Source: Nanobdellota archaeon (GTDB lineage: Archaea; Nanobdellota; Nanobdellia; Woesearchaeales; GW2011-AR15). From it: DNA of 33,478 nt. Made by a program: the position numbers and the translations under genes. The notes below the pieces were generated by a model that did no database searches, had not been told where the DNA came from, and worked only from the letters and a program-made list of their open reading frames with translations. Shown here one piece after another: positions 1 through 7,027 of the stretch. Position 1 is the stretch's first letter. Every line of letters starts with the position of its first letter. The DNA lies in contig JAHIYL010000157.1 of assembly GCA_018815145.1 (NCBI GenBank), forward strand, positions 1 through 33,478, written 5' to 3'.

Positions 1-600
1 AAAAAAAAAAATGTCAATAAAATCCTTGACATAGGTTGTGGTGCAGGCAGGCACACAATATATTTTGCTGCACATGGCTTTAAGATGTATGCTATGGACA
101 GTGCACCAAGCGGCATCAGAAGGGCAAAAGAGAATCTGAAAAAATATTCTCTATCAGCAAAATTCAGATGTGCCAACTGTTATGAGCCATTTCCCTACAA
201 AGATGATTTTTTTGATGCTGTCATATCAACCCAGGTCATACATCACGCAAAGATTGAAAATATAAATTTCTGTGTCTCTGAGATACAAAGAGTGCTAAGG
301 GCTGGCGGACTTGCTTTTGTGACTGTCACAAAATGCAAATATCATAAGGAGCATAAAGTACATATGAAAAAAATTGCACCCAGAACATTTGTTCATGTGG
401 ATGGTGTTGAAAAAGGCGTCCCGCATTATATATTCACACAAAAAGAGCTCCGAAAAGCATTTCATGACTTTAAGATACTTGATATACATACTGACAAAAA
501 AGAGCATATAATCATGTTGGGGCAATTAAAAAATTCCAATAGATTGTTATCACCTATTTTATATTTGTTCAGATATTCAAATTCTATTGAACAACAGTAG
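1..600 (+). CDS. Class I SAM-dependent methyltransferase, 5' end outside window
   Basis: The reading frame is open from the first base, so the N-terminus lies outside the window. The first ATG at 85 is not the true start, because the glycine-rich SAM-binding motif I (ILDIGCGAGRH, about nt 22-54) lies upstream of it in frame. After it come an acidic end to strand beta-2 (YAMDSAPSG), a motif IV region (DDFFDAVISTQVIHH) and a post-motif (VLRAGGLAFVTV), the normal order of a Rossmann methyltransferase. The C-terminal part (HYIFTQKELRKAFHDFKI) resembles small stand-alone methyltransferases of the TehB/UbiE-like group. The substrate cannot be told from sequence; tRNA, protein or small molecules are all possible. 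The gene ends about 65 bp before the next small gene, which has its own promoter and ribosome binding site. Confidence 0.85.
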   Translation, partial: KKKNVNKILDIGCGAGRHTIYFAAHGFKMYAMDSAPSGIRRAKENLKKYSLSAKFRCANCYEPFPYKDDFFDAVISTQVIHHAKIENINFCVSEIQRVLRAGGLAFVTVTKCKYHKEHKVHMKKIAPRTFVHVDGVEKGVPHYIFTQKELRKAFHDFKILDIHTDKKEHIIMLGQLKNSNRLLSPILYLFRYSNSIEQQ

Positions 601-606
601 GTTTGC

Positions 607-615
607 TTATAAAAA
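607..615 (+). promoter_or_regulatory. TATA-like box for the 71-residue gene
   Basis: TTATAAAAA lies about 54 bp before the ATG at 665. Initiation about 25 bp downstream would give a leader of roughly 28 nt that includes the strong GGAGGTG ribosome binding site at 652-658. This is inferred from archaeal promoter spacing only. Confidence 0.45.
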
Positions 616-664
616 TCCATTTGTTCTGTTTCTTATTCACATTTTACATCTGGAGGTGTATGAT

Positions 665-880
665 ATGGGCAAAATGATGATACAGATGAGTGAAGATGCC
701 TGGTCTGAACTGATGCTGGAAAAAATGAAAAAAGAGTTTGAAAAAGTAAATGGAGCAAAAATGGATAAGGCAGCAGCCCTAGCAGTAGAAGCAAGCATGA
801 ATCATTGGAAAGGCAAGATGGAAATGATGGGCAAACATAAGGAATTTGGTCAGAAGCTTATGAGTGTGATGGGAAACTAA
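665..880 (+). CDS. Small helical hypothetical protein (71 aa)
   Basis: I do not recognise a family. The frame is open further upstream to 587, but the ATG at 665 is chosen because a near-perfect Shine-Dalgarno GGAGGTG (652-658) sits 6 nt before it. The product is methionine- and lysine-rich, soluble and predicted almost wholly helical, with no cysteines, signal peptide or membrane segment. The middle part (KMDKAAALAVEASMNHWKGK) is amphipathic. It may be a small regulatory or nucleic-acid-associated protein, but nothing in the sequence proves that. Its strong ribosome binding site is unusual here, because many other genes in the window look leaderless, so it may be highly translated. It converges with the minus-strand gene ending at 886. 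Confidence 0.6.
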   Translation: MGKMMIQMSEDAWSELMLEKMKKEFEKVNGAKMDKAAALAVEASMNHWKGKMEMMGKHKEFGQKLMSVMGN

Positions 881-885
881 CTACT

Positions 886-1473
886 TTATTGTTTTATTTT
901 TTTCAATAACTGAGCACTTTTCAATAGACTGGGCTTAGTCTCAGGATGATCCGTTTCTAATGAATCCAAAAAAAAACCTATCTGTGTCTTTTTGTCTGGA
1001 TTTTTTTTGAATTTCAATTCTTTGATTTCTGCAAATTTGATTATATCTTTCTCACATACATTCAATAGAAGCTTAATATTCAGTTTCTTACCAATAGAAT
1101 AATTTCCAATGAATTTTCCTGTCCTGTTCATAAAAATATTTTCAAGGAAATAAACACATTCCATATCCATATTCCAAGGTACAACAATCTTATCTGATTT
1201 TGTATTGACACTTTTACCAATTTCAAATTTTTGTTTCTTTGTTTTGATTTCACAAGGTAATTTATCAAGGATTGTATCAATAAGGTATTTTGAAACAGCA
1301 CTATTTACAGAATCATCTTCTATAATTAAGATCTTATCAGCCTTTGAAAACAATTTGTTTGTCCTTATCTCTTTTCTAATTCTCTTCTGGATTACTTGCA
1401 CAAAACAATTATTGCAGAGTGGATTGGCTCCAGAGTCCATTGTCGCATCTTTGCTGCATTTCACACATTTCAT
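886..1473 (-). CDS. Ncs2/CTU2-like tRNA 2-thiolation family protein with degenerate PP-loop
   Basis: The ATG at 1473 gives 195 residues beginning MKCVKCSK. An in-frame TTG nine bases upstream (1482) is less likely, although a TATA-like TTTTTATATC (about 1503-1512, minus strand) would suit either start. An N-terminal zinc-binding unit has two Cys pairs, CVKC and CNNCF, followed by a basic helix as in Ncs6/TtuA and Ncs2. The strand that normally carries the ATP-binding SGGxDS PP-loop reads ILIIEDDSVNSAV and has lost the glycines. The C-terminal segment (FLDSLETDHPETKPSLLKS) resembles the end of the Ncs6/TtuA fold. Lack of the PP-loop is the hallmark of Ncs2/CTU2, the partner of the active thiolase that makes 2-thiouridine at wobble U34. 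No active Ncs6 lies in the window. A diverged stand-alone RNA-binding protein is the alternative. Confidence 0.55.
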   Translation of the reverse strand: MKCVKCSKDATMDSGANPLCNNCFVQVIQKRIRKEIRTNKLFSKADKILIIEDDSVNSAVSKYLIDTILDKLPCEIKTKKQKFEIGKSVNTKSDKIVVPWNMDMECVYFLENIFMNRTGKFIGNYSIGKKLNIKLLLNVCEKDIIKFAEIKELKFKKNPDKKTQIGFFLDSLETDHPETKPSLLKSAQLLKKIKQ

Positions 1474-1602
1474 GTTATTCAATATTGCAGGACAATAACA
1501 GAGATATAAAAATTTACTTAAATTCTGATTTTATCGTCTAATATGCCAAAAAAAATTCTATTTTTCTGTATTGTTACTACTTTAAAATGCTATCAAAAAC
1601 GA

Positions 1603-1616
1603 TATATTTATATATA
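1603..1616 (+). promoter_or_regulatory. TATA box for candidate non-coding RNA
   Basis: TATATTTATATATA is preceded by an A-rich BRE-like stretch (TCAAAAACGA, 1593-1602). It is the best TATA box in the gene-free interval. It would start transcription near 1630-1640 on the plus strand, just before the first hairpin. The box is nearly symmetric, so the direction is inferred from what lies downstream. Confidence 0.45.
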
Positions 1617-1629
1617 AGTGGAACCATTC

Positions 1630-1765
1630 TAGAGTAAGAACAAACAAAAGGAGGTAAAACTACTCCTTTTGCACATATTCCAAGTCAACAGAAAAGAAGA
1701 ATTTCATAATCACCTCTTTTTCCCTGGGAGCGTCTCTCCGGAGATGCTTCGAGGGTTTTATAATA
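1630..1765 (+). ncRNA. Candidate structured non-coding RNA with two hairpins
   Basis: This gene-free stretch lies between two minus-strand genes. Hairpin 1 pairs CAAAAGGAG (1645-1653) with CTCCTTTTG (1663-1671) as nine perfect pairs. Hairpin 2 runs from CCCT (1722) to AGGG (1755). It has about 14 pairs with two G-U wobbles and one G-G mismatch, and is closed by C(UCCG)G, a UNCG-class tetraloop, at 1736-1741. It is followed by TTTTATAATAAG, which resembles an archaeal U-rich termination signal. The tetraloop and trailing Ts make sense only on the plus strand. The second strand of hairpin 2's leader, CACCTCTTTT (1711-1720), could instead pair with AAAAGGAGGT (1646-1655) with one bulge, so two folds compete. 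It does not match tRNA, 5S rRNA, SRP RNA or RNase P as I know them. Confidence 0.45.
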
Positions 1766-1793
1766 AGTCAACTAAGAAATAATTTACACTTTT

Positions 1794-3527
1794 CTATCGT
1801 TGTCGTTTCTTTTTATGTCTTACGCCATACTCTTTTCTCATCCAGGTGAAGCAGGCAAAAAAACCCAGCACAAAACCGACTGAAATCAGATATACATAAA
1901 GTGGATCGATTCTTGGCAGATAAATTCTTTTCTCCCTGAAATATATGTCCAATTTTGAGAGCTCAATAGCATATTCAAGATAAAGAAGAGCTGAGAATTT
2001 GTCGTTGTCTTTGAGTGATTTTGCATACTCATAATAGCTGTAGCCAATGATAGGGAAGACGTTCTTTTCAATCTGCTTTCCAATTATCTGCTCTGCCTCA
2101 AGAATCCTGTCCTCAATCAAAAGCATAGTCTTTTCATCATCAAGCCCCATGCTGTTAAGGACAATATCTATCTCTGCCTTTGCATTGCTTGCCTTGAACA
2201 GGCATAGGCTGTATTCCTTGCTGTTATAATCATCATAAGCATAGGAAAGCTCCTTTTTTGTCTGTTCAAACGCAAGAGGGATATACAGCTTCAGATACTC
2301 AATCCTTTCCTCAACCTCGCTTATCTTCTTGAGGCATGATTCAGCAACACTTTTTTCATCAATGATAAATTTTTGGCCGGGTTTTCCAAAAAAAGTTGAC
2401 CAGAAGACGGCACTGTTGAACCTCTCGATTCCAAATGCAAGATTATACAGACTTGAGTTTACATCTGTATCATTCCCTATGAGGTTCTCTTTTGCCGCAC
2501 TGAAATACTCCTGGGAGTTCATCAGCCTCTCATTGACTACCATGTAAGTCTGAAGATCAGTTATTGTCTCAATGGTTTTTTTGGATATGATTTCCTTATA
2601 CTCCTTTGTCTTATTTTCATAGTGGATTATCTCTTCATTGATTTCTTGTTCATCAAGATCTGAATCCAGATACCTAAAATATTTGAATTTCACATTCGCT
2701 CCAAAACAATAGCTTGCAGCACTGTAATAATTCTCTTTTTCAATTGCACCAAGTCCAAATGCCAAAAGTTCATTTGCATCATTCAATATAGAGATGTTTT
2801 CTTTGGAGGAAACAGAAATGTCTGCACTCCTCTGGCAGATCCCTTCAGATATATTTTTCATCCTTTCAATATAATCTGTATCAATTATGATTGAGTAATT
2901 CTTATCATACGTCCTGCCATTGAATTCATATATTGCTTCACGCAGGTTCCCGACCTTCACTATCTCTATTTCTGTGTTTTCCTGCAGTTCTGCGATAGTG
3001 CTCTCATTTATGCTTGACCATTTTGGAATCATTATTTTTTTTAGGCCCATCTTATCTGCATAAGTGATCTTTTCAGAGATGCCGCTCACCGGACCTACAA
3101 GTCCTCCTGAATTGATGGTCCCGGTAATTGATATTGTCTCATCAATTGTCCACTCCTCAAGAACACTTATTGTAAGAAGCGCTATTGCTGCTCCGGCACT
3201 TGGACCACCGACAATTGCAGCATTTGCCCGTATAGTGTAAAAGAAATCATATTTCTCGCAATCAGTATCACTATAGTCGCACGCAATCTCATTGGCAAAC
3301 CGTGTCGACATGACTGTGTCAAGTTTTGTAAGAGGAAATGAATCTATGAAGATTCTCCCATTTCCCGGCTTTATCTCAAGAAAAAGATCAGCGCTGCTGC
3401 CAGACTCTTTATCTTCAATCTCAGATACTGCCAAAAGTTTCATCTGCCCATTTTTGGCATTGCACAAAGGTACAATTGCAAAAAAAAGAAGCATTAACAA
3501 TATTTTTTTTGATATATATTTTGACAT
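1794..3527 (-). CDS. Secreted/membrane-anchored Lon-like (S16) serine protease, archaeal COG1750-type
   Basis: The ATG at 3527 (577 aa) is preferred over an in-frame TTG at 3548. A TATA-like TTTAAA box (3551-3561, minus strand) lies about 29 bp upstream of 3527, fitting a leaderless message, and the protein then starts directly with a signal peptide (KKILLMLLFFAIVPLCNA). The protease domain covers about residues 30-230. It has the nucleophile in GGPSAGAA (Ser110) and the general base in SGISEK (Lys153). Their 43-residue spacing equals Ser679-Lys722 of E. coli Lon. There is no AAA+ ATPase domain. The rest is long and helical (about 250-540), followed by one C-terminal membrane span (YVYLISVGFVLGFFACFTWM) and a basic tail. 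The catalytic domain is therefore predicted outside the cytoplasm and ATP-independent, probably trimming or clearing exported proteins. Family assignment is firm, substrate unknown. Confidence 0.85.
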   Translation of the reverse strand: MSKYISKKILLMLLFFAIVPLCNAKNGQMKLLAVSEIEDKESGSSADLFLEIKPGNGRIFIDSFPLTKLDTVMSTRFANEIACDYSDTDCEKYDFFYTIRANAAIVGGPSAGAAIALLTISVLEEWTIDETISITGTINSGGLVGPVSGISEKITYADKMGLKKIMIPKWSSINESTIAELQENTEIEIVKVGNLREAIYEFNGRTYDKNYSIIIDTDYIERMKNISEGICQRSADISVSSKENISILNDANELLAFGLGAIEKENYYSAASYCFGANVKFKYFRYLDSDLDEQEINEEIIHYENKTKEYKEIISKKTIETITDLQTYMVVNERLMNSQEYFSAAKENLIGNDTDVNSSLYNLAFGIERFNSAVFWSTFFGKPGQKFIIDEKSVAESCLKKISEVEERIEYLKLYIPLAFEQTKKELSYAYDDYNSKEYSLCLFKASNAKAEIDIVLNSMGLDDEKTMLLIEDRILEAEQIIGKQIEKNVFPIIGYSYYEYAKSLKDNDKFSALLYLEYAIELSKLDIYFREKRIYLPRIDPLYVYLISVGFVLGFFACFTWMRKEYGVRHKKKRQR

Positions 3528-3550
3528 ATATGATGCTACTAAAGACAAAA

Positions 3551-3561
3551 GCCATTTAAAG
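3551..3561 (-). promoter_or_regulatory. TATA-like box of the Lon-like protease gene
   Basis: On the minus strand this reads CTTTAAATGGC and lies about 29 bp before the ATG at 3527. That spacing places the transcription start at or next to the start codon, so the message is probably leaderless. It supports choosing 3527 over the TTG at 3548. Confidence 0.45.
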
Positions 3562-3605
3562 TTTGTGTTTTGCTGATAAATTTTGGAAAGAAGGTGACAA
3601 AAAAA

Positions 3606-4199
3606 TCATTTGATTATGTTTGAATCAGTGTTCTTGTTCTTCTTCAGATCCTCAACTACTTCTTCAAGTATCATATTGAAAGATTTCTCCCTGAAATTTT
3701 CAAGTTCTTTTTCAAGATCTTCAGCATGCAGCATATCTTCAAAAAAGATCTTATAGCTCTTTGAGCCGCCATTAAAATTTGCCTTAGGGAACCAATTGAT
3801 ATGCATCTCATATTCAACAGGTGTTGATGACATCATTGAAGAAATGAACTCTTCATTTTGCCCTTTCTCCTTGTACATAGCCAGAAGTTTTGACTGATAC
3901 AGTATTCTGTTATATTTTTCAAGCTGCGTGTCCTTTTCAAAAGTCCTCAGTTGGTTCTGCAAAGAAATAAGTTTGGCTGAATCGGAAAACAATGTCAGAT
4001 TTCCGCTCTTGACAATTTCCTGGCCTGATTTCTGAGTATCTTTCACTCCAAAATTTGAAAGGACTACATTGAATCGGATCTCCACTTCAGGATATTTCTC
4101 AAGTACACCAATATCAAATTTCACCAGTTCTTTAGAATCCGACACTGCTTCTTTATTACCCTTGTTCTGAATTTTTCCCAAAATATCTTTGATTTCCAT
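3606..4199 (-). CDS. Hypothetical protein co-transcribed with topA (197 aa)
   Basis: I do not recognise the family. The start codon follows the topA stop codon with a single base between them, so it almost certainly shares the topA transcript. The product is soluble, charged, without cysteines, signal peptide or membrane segments. It has a short N-terminal helical part with charged linker (about 1-25), a mixed beta-rich section (about 27-75), a long helix with coiled-coil character (about 78-125), a strand segment (PVEYEMHINWFPKANF, about 131-146) and a strongly charged C-terminal helix ending in a polar tail. Linkage to topA suggests a DNA-related role, perhaps a modulator of the topoisomerase, but that is guilt by association only. 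Confidence 0.75.
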   Translation of the reverse strand: MEIKDILGKIQNKGNKEAVSDSKELVKFDIGVLEKYPEVEIRFNVVLSNFGVKDTQKSGQEIVKSGNLTLFSDSAKLISLQNQLRTFEKDTQLEKYNRILYQSKLLAMYKEKGQNEEFISSMMSSTPVEYEMHINWFPKANFNGGSKSYKIFFEDMLHAEDLEKELENFREKSFNMILEEVVEDLKKNKNTDSNIIK

Positions 4200-4200
4200 G

Positions 4201-6477
4201 TTAAATCACTTCAGGTATGACTGTCTCTTCACTTTGTTTTTTTGATTCTGGTTTATTATGACCATTGCCATTGTTCCCAAGCTTTTCTGTATACCTGCAC
4301 TTTGGATATTTGGAACAACCTAAGAATTGCCCATATACACTTTTTCTTAAGACAAGTTCTCCGGATTTGCAGGTTGGACATTTCTTTATTTCTTTCCCAC
4401 TCTCCAAATCAGTCACTTCTTTCTTTATTTCTTTATCAATGATCTTCTTGGATTTACAATCAGGATTAAAACATACTTCCTGTGTCTTTGAATTAATTAT
4501 CTTTATTATCGGATAATTGCAGTGCTCACAAAACTTGTCAGTAGATTCTATTTTTCCGCTCCCGGGCAAAGAGAATGTAGTTTTGCATTCAGGATATTTA
4601 TTGCATGCCAGGAATCTTCCGAACCTTCCTTTTCTCAAGGCAAGATCTCCTTCCTTGCATATCGGGCACTTCCCCATATTTGCCAGTTCATTTCTGGTCT
4701 CAATATTCGCAGAATACAATTCTTCACCTATCTTATTCATATGTTTTTCAAATTCTGCCACTATCTCGATGACCGTGTTCTTTGAGTCCTCCAAAACTTT
4801 TTTTGAATCTGTTTTTTCGTCTCTGATTTTTTCCATTTCTGTCTCAAAATTTCTTGTAAGTTCAGGATCAACAATTTTTGGAGAATATTTTTCAAGAGTT
4901 TCTTCAGTCCTTATCCCTAATTCTGTTGCTACAAGCGGCTTGCCATCAATAAATCCCCTGTCCTTCAGTGTCTCGACAATCTGTGCTCTAGTAGCTTTTG
5001 TTCCCAGATTCTCTTTTTCCAGCTCCTTGATGATGGATGCATCAGTGTATCTTTTCGGCGGTGTTGTCTTTTTATCTACGTTGTCAATGGAATCAACATC
5101 AACAACGTCTTTTTCAGTAATTTTTGGCAGCTCTTCTTCTTTGAGCTTGACATGTTTCCCATAAAGATCAAACCATCCTCGCTTAATTGTCGTTGTTCCC
5201 TTTGTGATAAATATCTCATTCTTGCAGTCAATTCTGACTGTCATGGTCTCTCTGGTTGCTGCTTCTCCAAATGTTGCCAGAAACCGTCTCAATATTAGAT
5301 CATACAGGTTTTTTTGAGCAGGAGTCTTTAGTACAGGCATATTGCCTGTCGGATAGATTGCAGGATGTGCAGGATCTGTCTTTTTGCCGTTGTTTGGCCT
5401 AAGATTACCTTTTTTCAATAATGACTCAACCAGCAATTTATATTCTGATTGTTTGGATATGGCAGCAAGTATCTTTGAATAGCCAATCTCCGGCGGAAGC
5501 ACCTGAGAAGACGTTCTGGGGTAAGATATATATCCTGCAACATATAGCTCCTGAGCTGTTGAGAGAGTCTTTTTTGGAGACATCCTTATGCAATTATGCG
5601 CCTCAATCTGCAAAGATGTCAGGTCAAACGGATAAGGCGGTAATGCTTTGAATTCCCTTTTTTCCACTGACTTTACTACTGCCTTTTTCTCACCCTTACA
5701 GTTTTCAAATATATCTTCAGCCACCTTCTTGTCGAATATCTTACCTTTTTCGTGAAGCGCTTCGATCTTTCCTTTGTTTATCTTTCCCTTGAGATGCACT
5801 TCCCAGTAGGATTCAGGAATAAATGCCTTTATCTCTTTCTCCTTGTCAACGATCAGCTTGAGTGCTGGCCCCTGCACCCTGCCTGTGGACATCAATTTAA
5901 AATGGCCGATGGAAGATATTGATTTGGTAAGTGCCCTGGACAGATTTATTCCAAAGAACCAGTCCATCATATGTCTTGTCTCACCTGCTCTTGCCTGACC
6001 CCAATTGAGCGTCTTTTCCCGATTCTCATAGGATTTGACAAGATCTGATTTTGTCAGGGTTGAGAATTTCATCCTTGAACCGTCTTTTTTTTTGCAGGCA
6101 TATCTTATGATGTTAAGACCTATGACTTCTCCCTCAATATCATAATCTGTTGCAACTGTAAATTCACTGGCACCTTTTGCCATGGACTTGATTGTTGAAA
6201 GATATTTTTTAGAATAATCCTGGCCCTTGCTCATCTTGTGTGAAGGGACCCATTGTATGTCAAATACAGGAAATTTTGATTTTGGAAGACCTTCTTTCTG
6301 ATCAAGGCCATATATATGTCCGACGGCAGAAACCACAACAATCTCTTTCTTATTATGCGTCAAACGGTAATAAGGAACACCATTGCTGCTCTCTTTTTTT
6401 GGCTTTGTGTCTGCAAGAGCAGCAGCAATCTTTGCGCCAGCACTAGGTTTTTCTGTAATTATTAGTTCATATCCCAT
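4201..6477 (-). CDS. topA: DNA topoisomerase I (type IA)
   Basis: This 758-residue type IA topoisomerase relaxes negative supercoils by single-strand passage. The N-terminal Toprim domain has the catalytic Glu9 (TEKPS) and the metal-binding DYDIEGE at 111-117. The 5'-phosphotyrosine nucleophile is Tyr319 in GYISYPRTSS, and the conserved Arg321 follows. The GHFKLMSTGRVQGPALKLIV stretch (about 191-210) is typical of the family. The C-terminus carries three zinc-ribbon units: CPIC...CNKYPEC, CEHC...CFNPDC and CPTC...CSKYPKC. The tail is low-complexity and polar. A TATA-like TTATATATATG (6500-6510, minus strand) sits about 29 bp before the ATG, so the message is probably leaderless. An unknown gene follows directly. 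Together with gyrA at 28487-30940 it implies opposing control of DNA supercoiling in this organism. Confidence 0.97.
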   Translation of the reverse strand: MGYELIITEKPSAGAKIAAALADTKPKKESSNGVPYYRLTHNKKEIVVVSAVGHIYGLDQKEGLPKSKFPVFDIQWVPSHKMSKGQDYSKKYLSTIKSMAKGASEFTVATDYDIEGEVIGLNIIRYACKKKDGSRMKFSTLTKSDLVKSYENREKTLNWGQARAGETRHMMDWFFGINLSRALTKSISSIGHFKLMSTGRVQGPALKLIVDKEKEIKAFIPESYWEVHLKGKINKGKIEALHEKGKIFDKKVAEDIFENCKGEKKAVVKSVEKREFKALPPYPFDLTSLQIEAHNCIRMSPKKTLSTAQELYVAGYISYPRTSSQVLPPEIGYSKILAAISKQSEYKLLVESLLKKGNLRPNNGKKTDPAHPAIYPTGNMPVLKTPAQKNLYDLILRRFLATFGEAATRETMTVRIDCKNEIFITKGTTTIKRGWFDLYGKHVKLKEEELPKITEKDVVDVDSIDNVDKKTTPPKRYTDASIIKELEKENLGTKATRAQIVETLKDRGFIDGKPLVATELGIRTEETLEKYSPKIVDPELTRNFETEMEKIRDEKTDSKKVLEDSKNTVIEIVAEFEKHMNKIGEELYSANIETRNELANMGKCPICKEGDLALRKGRFGRFLACNKYPECKTTFSLPGSGKIESTDKFCEHCNYPIIKIINSKTQEVCFNPDCKSKKIIDKEIKKEVTDLESGKEIKKCPTCKSGELVLRKSVYGQFLGCSKYPKCRYTEKLGNNGNGHNKPESKKQSEETVIPEVI

Positions 6478-6558
6478 TTACAAGCAGGAACTTTGAATTC
6501 ATATATATAATTTTTGGAGAGAGAAATATTTATACTTAGAAAAAATTAAAGCTATCAA
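6478..6558. promoter_or_regulatory. Divergent promoter region of topA and the lipoprotein gene
   Basis: This 81-bp spacer carries two TATA-like boxes. TTATATATATG (6500-6510, minus) lies about 29 bp before the topA ATG, and ATATTTATAC (6526-6535, plus) lies about 28 bp before the lipoprotein ATG at 6559. Neither start has a good ribosome binding site, so both messages are probably leaderless. The boxes are about 25 bp apart, so the two promoters may compete or be co-regulated. Confidence 0.5.
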
Positions 6559-6960
6559 ATGAAAAAAACAATAACAATTATTATTATGATTCTGACAATT
6601 GGATTGATGATGAATGGGTGTGGCCCAACAAAACCCACACCTTCATGGGATTTAGAGCATAACACATGTAATTTTTTAACAAGTTTTGATGGAAAGAACA
6701 TTGGTTGTGATACTTTATTACCCTGTCCTGCCGCCTACCTAGATCCTACAGATGCCTGTGGAGACTGCCATACTTGCTGTGTGGATGAGAAGGATTTTGA
6801 AGAGTTCAAACATCACAATATGTGGGATATTAAATGTCAATGTGCAAATCATCCTTCTGGTGAATTTTCAGAATTGAATACAATATGCAGTGCAGCATCA
6901 AGTCCAGATCAAGAGGCTGCAGGTGTTGTTCCTGAAAATGATGTATTGTTGACAGCCTAA
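6559..6960 (+). CDS. Small cysteine-rich lipoprotein, hypothetical (133 aa)
   Basis: The N-terminus is a classic lipoprotein signal: KK, a hydrophobic core (TITIIIMILTIGLMM) and the lipobox-like MNGC, which would place the lipidated Cys at about residue 21. The mature part has ten further cysteines, including the cluster DACGDCHTCC and the pair KCQC. It is therefore either a disulfide-knotted exported domain or a metal/cluster-binding one. I recognise no family. The C-terminal 25 residues are low-complexity and acidic. The thioredoxin-fold proteins encoded at 17271-18700 could in principle serve such exported cysteine-rich clients. The IS element begins 48 bp after its stop codon. Confidence 0.75.
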   Translation: MKKTITIIIMILTIGLMMNGCGPTKPTPSWDLEHNTCNFLTSFDGKNIGCDTLLPCPAAYLDPTDACGDCHTCCVDEKDFEEFKHHNMWDIKCQCANHPSGEFSELNTICSAASSPDQEAAGVVPENDVLLTA

Positions 6961-7003
6961 ATAATGTTTTTTCTATTTTACTAATATGTAGATATTTTTT
7001 ATC

Positions 7004-7008
7004 ATTAG
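7004..7008 (+). repeat. Target-site duplication, left copy (ATTAG)
   Basis: Five bases ATTAG directly abut the left inverted repeat. The same five bases directly abut the right inverted repeat at 8505-8509. Confidence 0.85.
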
Positions 7009-7027
7009 CTAAACTTTTGCGTTTTTC
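7009..7027 (+). repeat. IS left terminal inverted repeat (19 bp)
   Basis: This is the exact reverse complement of 8486-8504. It also encodes the last residues and the TAG stop codon of the transposase. Confidence 0.93.

Noticed and set aside
1722..1755. Possible tRNA fragment (GATGCTTCGAGGG resembles a T-arm)
   Set aside because: No acceptor stem, D-arm or anticodon arm could be found around it.
1669..1779. Open frame from TTG at 1669 through the candidate RNA, up to the TAA at 1777-1779
   Set aside because: It needs a TTG start about 14 nt after GGAGG, the peptide resembles nothing, and the two hairpins with the UNCG loop explain the sequence better.
4517..5164. A 215-codon open frame on the plus strand opposite topA
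   Set aside because: It lies wholly inside the well-supported topA coding sequence and its translation is low-complexity Ser/Phe-rich, as expected of a shadow frame.
6961..7003. Attachment site or integron-like site before the IS
   Set aside because: The IS ends, inverted repeats and 5-bp duplication explain the junction fully; no integrase or core site is present.
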